64,000 bases of DNA from DATFTE01 sp963840665 (GTDB lineage Bacteria > Acidobacteriota > Terriglobia > Terriglobales > Acidobacteriaceae): positions 372,001 to 436,000 of the forward strand of contig CAWIZO010000006.1 of NCBI GenBank assembly GCA_963840665.1. Direction: 5' to 3'. The notes below the pieces were generated by a model, which was not told the DNA's origin, did no database searches, and saw only the letters and a list, made by a program, of their open reading frames with translations. The position numbers and the translations under genes are program-made. This document shows, piece after piece, positions 58,626 to 64,000 of this stretch. How positions within the stretch are numbered: the stretch's first letter is position 1; each line of letters starts with the position of its first letter.

Positions 58626-58983
58626 TTTCTCTTACGAATCCTGTCGCAATCTTTTCGAGCAGGTGGTCGATGTCGCTGCCGGTGTCGAGATTGGAATCGA
58701 CATAAGGATGGCGTCCACCATCGGTGTGCATGACGAGTACCTTGGTTCCCTGATGCGACTTCTTCACCATGTAGGGCAGATGATGGCGATCGTCGCGGGT
58801 CATGGTTCCGCCCAGGATTACGAGGTCATACGAGCCGCTCTTGAGCGCGTCCATGGCGCCCTTGCGGCCTACGGCGGTCTTCACGTTGTGGCCGGCCTTT
58901 TGAATCGAGGCCGCCTGTGCGTCCATTCCGTCAGCTTCGCCTTCGCAATAAAGAATCGTCAGTTTTGATGCGGATTTCGCCAT
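58609..58983 (-). CDS. Degenerate response-regulator receiver (pseudo-receiver)
   Basis: The 124-residue protein has a receiver-like alpha/beta order (KLTILYCEGEADGMDAQ, SYDLVILGGTMTRDDRH, TKVLVMHTDG). The phospho-acceptor Asp that should end the third strand is Gly-Gly, and the conserved Lys/Thr are not evident, so phosphorylation is unlikely. It has no output domain. A histidine-rich loop (RDDRHHLP) is unusual. The stop codon and last residues (VPST) are written in family B repeat units. It is transcribed alone, with its own terminator. Confidence 0.7.
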   Translation of the reverse strand: MAKSASKLTILYCEGEADGMDAQAASIQKAGHNVKTAVGRKGAMDALKSGSYDLVILGGTMTRDDRHHLPYMVKKSHQGTKVLVMHTDGGRHPYVDSNLDTGSDIDHLLEKIATGFVRETVPST

Positions 58984-59211
58984 GGATGGAACAGTCCTTT
59001 CCTCTGCCTGTTCTGCTCATGACGTTACCAACCCGCTAACCCTCGGGAAACATCACCAAAGACCATCACCAAAGGGCACGGGAATGTGGCTGTTGGGGTT
59101 GATTTTGGGAACCAACCAAAACCGCCGGGGACGCTGGGGACGCAGAGGTTCTTGTAATCAAGACCCCGCGTCCTCGGCGCCCGCAGCGGTTTTCATTTTA
59201 TAGCGCGATTC

Positions 59212-59828
59212 CTACTGCAATCGCTCCGTCAGACGTCGTTTTACCTCGGGCCACTCCGCGGCAATGATGGAATAACGCGCGGAGTCGCGGGGGATGAAAT
59301 CGGCCGCCATGCGATGCGCGCGCAAGATGCCCTCCAGTTTCCCTCCAATGCGCTCGATGGCCGCTCGCGATCGCGTATTTCTGACATCGGTGTGGAGACA
59401 GACTCGCAGGACTTGCCAGGTTTCGAAGGCGTGCTGCAACATCAGAAACTTCGATTCGGTGTTGGCGGACGTGCGCACCGCCGCGGGCGAGAGCCAGGTG
59501 TATCCGATCTCGCAGCCTTCCATCTCGCGGCGTCCGTGCTCCGCGTGTCCCGCGGGCCAGTCCCAACGCTCGATATTGAAAAACCGCGTTGAGCCGATGA
59601 CGACGCCGTCGTTGATTCGCACGATCGCAAATGGCACTGCGGTACCTGCCTCGCGCCAAGCGATCGCGGTATTCGCATATTTCTGTCGCGTCGGTACGAG
59701 CTCTGCGGCACAGGGCTCCAATGGTAAAGCGATGGATCTCCCGCGGACGCGGCGACTAAACCATCTATATGTCGCGGATCAAGAGGTTCGAGACGAACGT
59801 GACGGCCGGTTAAGGTTTCGGTTTTCAC
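59212..59828 (-). CDS. GNAT-family N-acetyltransferase, frameshifted
   Basis: The long intact part (59212-59721) has IGYTWLSPAAVRTSANTESK and RVCLHTDVRNTRSRAAIERIGGK, the RimJ/RimL-type acetyl-CoA fold. The N terminus lies in another frame, starting at a GTG at 59828: KTETLTGRHVRLEPLDPRH and SLYHWSPVPQ. The two parts meet near 59700-59720, where a one-base indel is needed. The full protein would be about 205 residues. The acceptor substrate is unknown. Confidence 0.75.
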
Positions 59829-59869
59829 GCCTACAGTATCGCAAAAGCGGCGTCGAGTTTTGGGTTTGA

Positions 59870-59917
59870 CTCGGTACTGGGTTTTACTCGGCACTGGGTA
59901 CTGGGTACTGGGTACTT
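59870..59917. repeat. Word repeat, family B (GGGTACT heptamers)
   Basis: Six 7-bp units (CTCGGTACTGGG ... CTGGGTACTGGGTACTT) end exactly at the TGA of the downstream-read kinase gene, in the same polarity relative to it as the copy at 58588 is to the pseudo-receiver gene. Confidence 0.82.
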
Positions 59918-62850
59918 CAAGGCATCTTCAAATACTCACCCTTCGCTTCTTTCAGGAGCGGAGTTTCCGGGTCGGCATCTTTCCAGAGCGCGAAGAAATC
60001 CTGATACGCCGCTTTGGCTTTCGTCGTGTCGCCGGTCAAGACGTAAGCGCGTCCCAGGCCGAGCCTCGCCAGGGAATGTTCGGGGGTGAGGGGAGCGACG
60101 CCGCGATGATCGACCAACTTTTGAAATTCCGCAGCCGCTTCCGCGCCGCGCTTCTCCTGTAGATATGCCAGACCGCGCACGTAGAGCGGACCGAGTCCCT
60201 GGGCGATCCCCAACTCATAGGGGATCGCTGTCTGGAGCGCAGTGATCGCTTTCTCGGGAGCTTTGCGGTCCATCGCGATCTGGGCACGAACGATGGGGAT
60301 GGTCACCTGCTGCAAGATGGTGTCGCTGGGAAAGCGGCGGCCAAGATCATCGGCGATGGACTGGGCGCGGCTGACATCTCCTGCCATGGCCAATGCCAAA
60401 GCGACCGGTCCCAGGTTGGTGCGGCCGCTTGACGAAGCCATACTTGCCTGTGCCAACTCGCGCGCCTGCGCGGCGTTGCCGACTTCCGCCTGCGATAGCG
60501 CCCAATTGGCTTTCGTGTCGGCAGAAGTCTCTTTGAAACCCAATCGGTCGGTTACTTGCACGGAACGCTGGATGAGTTCCGTGCCCTTCTGCATCTCTCC
60601 CCGGCCTGCAGCAATACCGCTCTCATCGTTGAGAAGCAGATATTCACTGGGCTTGCCGTGCGCCCACTGCAACTGATTTTGCATCACGGCGCTGTCATTG
60701 TTCACGAAAGCCAACTGGAAAAGCAGGTCGTGGACGAACAAATTGTCGGCCTTCGCATCGACCGCCCGCTGAATCGTCGAGCGCGATTCCTCAAAGCGAT
60801 TCAGGGCCATGTAACCGACGGCTGCATGGAAGAATCCGAAAGGAGCGTGTGGATCGAGCCGCGCACATTCCTGCGCCAGCGGAATGGCCTTCTCAAAATC
60901 ACCGAAGTACAGGTTATAGATCAACGCGAGGTTTCCAAACGCACTCGAGTCGTTGGGGTAGGCTTTAATCGCTGCCTGAAGGTTTTCCTTGTCTTTTTCG
61001 ATATCGCCGTTGGTGGTATAGAAGTGATCGGCGACGTAGAAGCGCTCTTTCTCGCTGACTCTCTCCCGCAGATCGAAGGCTTTCTGCGCCGCGGCGACCG
61101 CCTGGTCTTCTTCTCCCAGGTTGAAATAAATCGCCGACAGCCGCGCGTACGCCATGGCGAAGTTAGGATCAAGTTCCACGGCGCGCTTGAACAGAGGAAT
61201 GGACTCGGCCTCGCCGCCGCTGTTGCGCATCTCGTCGGCCGCGGCGTAAGCCTTCAAGGCCTCCAGCGATGACGTCGTAGCTTCGGTCACCGGCGTATCG
61301 AACTTCTGAATCGAGGCCAGAGACTCGCCCAGCTTGCCACGCAGACTCGACGCGGCTTTGCCCACCGCCGGGAGCACGGCCTCTTTGGTCGCCGCGGTTA
61401 CCTGCTCGCGCGCCAGAGAATCTCCTGTGGCGCAGTTGGTGGCATCGAGCGCGACGACGTACTGGCTGCCCAGCGTGGCAATCGAGCCGCTCAGCATGGC
61501 CTTGATGTTTTCGCGCTCGCAAATCTCGCGAGCCACGGTACCGGTGACGCGCTCGTCGGCGGGGCGTCCCATGAACTGCAGCGCCTTGCGAATGGTTTGA
61601 TCGGGAACAATATTCAAGTAAGGAGATTGCTCGAGTTGAACCGCCAGCGCCTGCTTTAAGGTCCCATCGAACACGGGATCGCCGGTGGTGTTTACGAAGT
61701 CGGCTAAGAGAATGGAATCCTTCTCGGTCAAAGTCTTTGCCGAGTGCGAACGCCAGAGCCAGCCGCCGATTCCGGCTACTAAAAGAATTCCCGCGAGCGC
61801 GAAGACCCACGTAGGGACCGCCGACTTTTTCTCTCCAACGGGTGAGTTTGCTGCGGACTCATGTGGCACGGACGCCAGTGTCCGCGGTCCTGACACTTGC
61901 GATGCTGCCGCGACTTTCGCGCTGCTAGCAACTGGTGAGGAACTGGATGAAGCGGGCGCTTCCTGCTCCACCACTCTCCGCCCCGATTCCGTGTCCCGCT
62001 TCAGCCGCTGCAACTCGGCCCGCATCTCCGAAGCATGCTGGTAGCGCAGGTCACGATCTTTCTCGAGAGCGCGATTAATAATCCGCTCCAGCTCAGGAGG
62101 AATATCGGGATGCAATCGCACCGGCGAAGTCGGCGCCTTCTCCAGAATTGCATTGAAGATCATCGCAGAAGTGTCGCCGCGGAACGGCAACGTGCCGGTC
62201 GCCATCTCGTAAAGCACTGCGCCAAACGAAAATAAATCGCTGCGCGGGTCCAGGTCTTTGCCTTTGGCCTGTTCCGGCGACATGTAAGCCACCGTGCCCA
62301 GGGTTGTCCCCGGGCTGGTCAGGTGCTGCTCATCCATGGTCGCGAGCGAGTTGCCGGCTTCGGTCTCGCCGCGTGCCGTCTGCACAACTTTCGCAAGTCC
62401 GAAATCGAGAATCTTGGCGTGCCCCCGCTTGGTGACAAAAATGTTGGCCGGCTTGATATCGCGATGCACGATGCCTTCGCTGTGCGCCGCATCAAGCGCG
62501 TCGGCGATCTCAATCCCCAGCGATAGCAGTTGCTCAAGCTCCAAGGGACGCCCCGCCATCACATGCTTCAGCGTGGCGCCTTCGAGATACTCCATGGCGA
62601 TGAACGCCTGGCCGGTCTGATCGTCGATCTCATAGATGGTGCAGATGTTGGGATGGTTCAATGCGGAAGCGGCCTGCGCTTCGCGCTCAAAGCGGCTTAA
62701 GGCTTGCGGATTCTGAGCCACTTCGTCCGGCAGGAATTTCAGAGCGACGAAGCGATGCAGCTTGATGTCTTCGGCTTTGTAGACGACACCCATTCCGCCG
62801 CCACCGAGTTTTTCAACGATGCGGTAATGCGAAATGGTCTGGCCGATCAT
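59917..62850 (-). CDS. Serine/threonine protein kinase with C-terminal TPR domain
   Basis: The 977-residue protein starts at 62850 (MIGQTISHYRIVEKLGGGGM); an in-frame start at 62895 adds 15 residues. Kinase domain 1-275: GGGGMGVVYKAED, VALKFL, HRDIKPANIF near residue 132, DFGLAK and APE-type SPEQAKG. A low-complexity Ser/Ala linker follows, then a membrane helix at about 357-376 (WVFALAGILLVAGIGGW). The outer part has a regulatory domain and many TPR-type helices (AMAYARLSAIYFNLGEEDQA). It is a receptor-like kinase, probably sensing by protein contacts. Confidence 0.92.
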   Translation of the reverse strand: MIGQTISHYRIVEKLGGGGMGVVYKAEDIKLHRFVALKFLPDEVAQNPQALSRFEREAQAASALNHPNICTIYEIDDQTGQAFIAMEYLEGATLKHVMAGRPLELEQLLSLGIEIADALDAAHSEGIVHRDIKPANIFVTKRGHAKILDFGLAKVVQTARGETEAGNSLATMDEQHLTSPGTTLGTVAYMSPEQAKGKDLDPRSDLFSFGAVLYEMATGTLPFRGDTSAMIFNAILEKAPTSPVRLHPDIPPELERIINRALEKDRDLRYQHASEMRAELQRLKRDTESGRRVVEQEAPASSSSSPVASSAKVAAASQVSGPRTLASVPHESAANSPVGEKKSAVPTWVFALAGILLVAGIGGWLWRSHSAKTLTEKDSILLADFVNTTGDPVFDGTLKQALAVQLEQSPYLNIVPDQTIRKALQFMGRPADERVTGTVAREICERENIKAMLSGSIATLGSQYVVALDATNCATGDSLAREQVTAATKEAVLPAVGKAASSLRGKLGESLASIQKFDTPVTEATTSSLEALKAYAAADEMRNSGGEAESIPLFKRAVELDPNFAMAYARLSAIYFNLGEEDQAVAAAQKAFDLRERVSEKERFYVADHFYTTNGDIEKDKENLQAAIKAYPNDSSAFGNLALIYNLYFGDFEKAIPLAQECARLDPHAPFGFFHAAVGYMALNRFEESRSTIQRAVDAKADNLFVHDLLFQLAFVNNDSAVMQNQLQWAHGKPSEYLLLNDESGIAAGRGEMQKGTELIQRSVQVTDRLGFKETSADTKANWALSQAEVGNAAQARELAQASMASSSGRTNLGPVALALAMAGDVSRAQSIADDLGRRFPSDTILQQVTIPIVRAQIAMDRKAPEKAITALQTAIPYELGIAQGLGPLYVRGLAYLQEKRGAEAAAEFQKLVDHRGVAPLTPEHSLARLGLGRAYVLTGDTTKAKAAYQDFFALWKDADPETPLLKEAKGEYLKMP

Positions 62851-63369
62851 CGAGGTGGCGTCCCCACGGTGCGAACATGGTAGGGGCGCGCCCATCCCAA
62901 GTCAAACAACCCCCGCATCGCGCGGCCCCGAGCCTGAGCGAAGTCGAAGGGCGGTTCAAAGCTTTTGATTTTCTTAGCGCGCTTCGCGTCCTTTGCGGTA
63001 AGGATTTTCTTGTTGCCTCCGCTGCCGTTCTCCGCGCCTCTGCGGTTAAAGGCTTTTGACTTTCTTAGCGCTCCGCGTCCGGTTAAAGGCTTTGCTTCAC
63101 TCCACCTATCCGATTGAATGGTCCCTCATTAACCGATCGGTTAGCGCCGCCGTCCGCGCACCACCAGAGCAACCACCGTACCGTCGCAACTAACTGATTC
63201 CAACCCAGCGGATCAACATCGTCGCCACCTCGCAAGTTTGGCCACTACGGTGCATTCCGTTGACCTGTGATTTTCGCAACGTTCTCAGGAAAGAGCGCTT
63301 AGCCAACATCTCTGATCACCCGCTGTTGGCCGGCCCAGACTGAAAACTCCACGTCCCAAGGATAGTCCC
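62851..63369. other. Intergenic stretch with dispersed-repeat words and a palindrome
   Basis: No gene is seen in 519 nt. At 62931-62953 is CCTGAGCGAAGTCGAAGGG, a very common dispersed word in soil bacteria. At 62953-63091 three degenerate copies of a CTTAGCGC ... CCTTTGCGGTTAAAGGCTTTTGA-like word follow each other. At 63130-63143 is a perfect 14-bp palindrome TAACCGATCGGTTA. The remaining part upstream of the nuclease gene shows nothing I can assign. Confidence 0.6.
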
Positions 63370-63849
63370 ATGAAAAACAAGTGGGCCATCGCAGCGTTTG
63401 TGGCTTGCATGGCATTCGTAACGGCCCGTCTGTACGTCTTCGCCGGAGACTCGCTCTACGGCAAAGTGACTGAAGTGAAATCTGCCGACACCGTGCTTTT
63501 CGACTACGGACGCGGCACCTACGTTGTCCACCTCATCGGTGTCGCTCCATCGGAAGGGCGCATGGCCGCCCCGGCTCGGGACTTCGTCGCCAAGATGGTG
63601 CAGGGCAAAGGCGCCCGGGTGCGCCTTGGCAGCTTCAACGAAAACCGCGAGATGTACGGTCGCCTGCTCGCCGACGATCCTAAAACCGGGGTGCGCGATG
63701 TTGGCCTCGAACTCGTGCGGGCCGGCTTAGCGCAGCGCAAGCAGGGTCAGGACTATCAGTTCGACTACAAGTACAACGAGCTATCGACCGCACAGCGTGA
63801 AGCCCAACGGGCACAAAGCGGCTTCTGGGCCACCAACCAATCGAATTGA
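63370..63849 (+). CDS. Exported thermonuclease-fold (SNase-like) protein
   Basis: The 159-residue protein has a signal peptide (MKNKWAIAAFVACMAFVTA). The mature domain is an SNase fold: GKVTEVKSADTVLFDYG (calcium Asp position), VVHLIGV (where the catalytic Arg is His), MYGRLLADDP (second catalytic Arg present) and ELVRAGLAQRKQ. ARDFVAKMVQGKGARVRL is the standard middle. The loss of one Arg makes nuclease activity uncertain. The ATG is preceded by GGATAGTCCC, a weak ribosome-binding site. Confidence 0.85.
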   Translation: MKNKWAIAAFVACMAFVTARLYVFAGDSLYGKVTEVKSADTVLFDYGRGTYVVHLIGVAPSEGRMAAPARDFVAKMVQGKGARVRLGSFNENREMYGRLLADDPKTGVRDVGLELVRAGLAQRKQGQDYQFDYKYNELSTAQREAQRAQSGFWATNQSN

Positions 63850-63938
63850 GAAAGGCGCCACTTATGAACAAACTCAACGAATCGCTTGGCAGGTTTTCTC
63901 GCGAAGCGACAAGGGTCTTTCTCGGTAATTGGTACTGA

Positions 63939-64000
63939 CTACCGACCGTATTTTTTTATTTTTCCGTCCACGGCCACGGCGACATACTTGTTGCTGGCGA
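63939..64000 (-). CDS. Possible C-terminal end of a gene running off the right edge
   Basis: The minus strand from the edge reads ASNKYVAVAVDGKIKKYGR and then TAG. The residues look like a natural C-terminal strand, but only 19 codons are visible, so the product cannot be named. The T-rich stretch on the minus strand (AATAAAAAAATACGG) is inside this frame. Confidence 0.3.
   Translation of the reverse strand, partial: ASNKYVAVAVDGKIKKYGR

Noticed and set aside
58982..59203. 73-codon frame after the pseudo-receiver start region
   Set aside because: Low-complexity Arg/Gly composition, no ribosome-binding site, and it overlaps the likely promoter of the divergent gene.
63864..63938. 24-codon frame with ATG after the nuclease-fold gene
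   Set aside because: Too short, no ribosome-binding site, and it ends in a trace of family B repeat.

Overview
The window looks like chromosomal DNA of an Acidobacteriota bacterium, probably Terriglobia and Koribacter-like. This placement is an inference. It rests on GC-rich coding, large Ser/Thr kinases fused to PD40 or TPR domains, paired amidohydrolases, a DUF6600/FecR-like surface protein, a HEAT-repeat anti-sigma factor and the MEP isoprenoid genes. Nothing looks like a phage, integron, IS element or CRISPR array. No rRNA is present, and one tRNA (Gln-UUG) is seen.

Layout. 0-7 kb: a PBP4-type peptidase cut by the left edge, folP, a class II photolyase, dtd, a small secreted SnoaL-like protein, and two translationally coupled amidohydrolases of which the second has lost its metal ligands. 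7-9 kb: a fatty-acid block with tandem acyl carrier proteins and fabF. 9-15.3 kb: PilZ protein, CsbD, lipA, an MCE lipid-transfer protein, a frameshifted spermidine-synthase-like membrane protein, and acpS. 15.3-20.4 kb: DUF488, selA, DUF4239 and recG. 20.4-24 kb: a small membrane protein, a TetR/metallo-beta-lactamase pair and a GAF-GGDEF cyclase. 24-28 kb: a four-gene envelope-stress-type operon on the minus strand (ECF sigma, zinc-finger/HEAT anti-sigma, DUF4097, PDZ protein) with a good terminator. 28-32.7 kb: a VapBC-like pair with a truncated toxin, an esterase, an OpgC-like protein and a PadR cassette. 32.7-37.1 kb: an RND efflux pair whose permease is broken by indels. 37.3-42.5 kb: a housekeeping run ispE, tRNA-Gln, prs, rplY, pth, rpsF, rpsR, rplI. 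42.5-64 kb: two receptor-like Ser/Thr kinases, ispF-ispD, a PIN-TRAM protein, a broken quinone oxidoreductase, YqeY, rsmI, FmdB, pirin, the DUF6600 protein, a pseudo-receiver, a GNAT and a secreted nuclease-fold protein.

Two patterns cut across the map. First, at least six families of short imperfect tandem words sit between genes. They very often begin 0-7 nt after a stop codon, or contain the stop, have the same polarity relative to the upstream gene where several copies can be compared, and are often followed by an inverted copy that would make a hairpin. This is my best candidate for something undescribed. Second, single-base frameshifts interrupt at least seven genes whose residues on both sides are well conserved. 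This looks more like consensus error or very recent mutation than old decay, and should be settled with reads before calling any of them pseudogenes.

All assignments come from reading the sequence by eye; no database search was possible.
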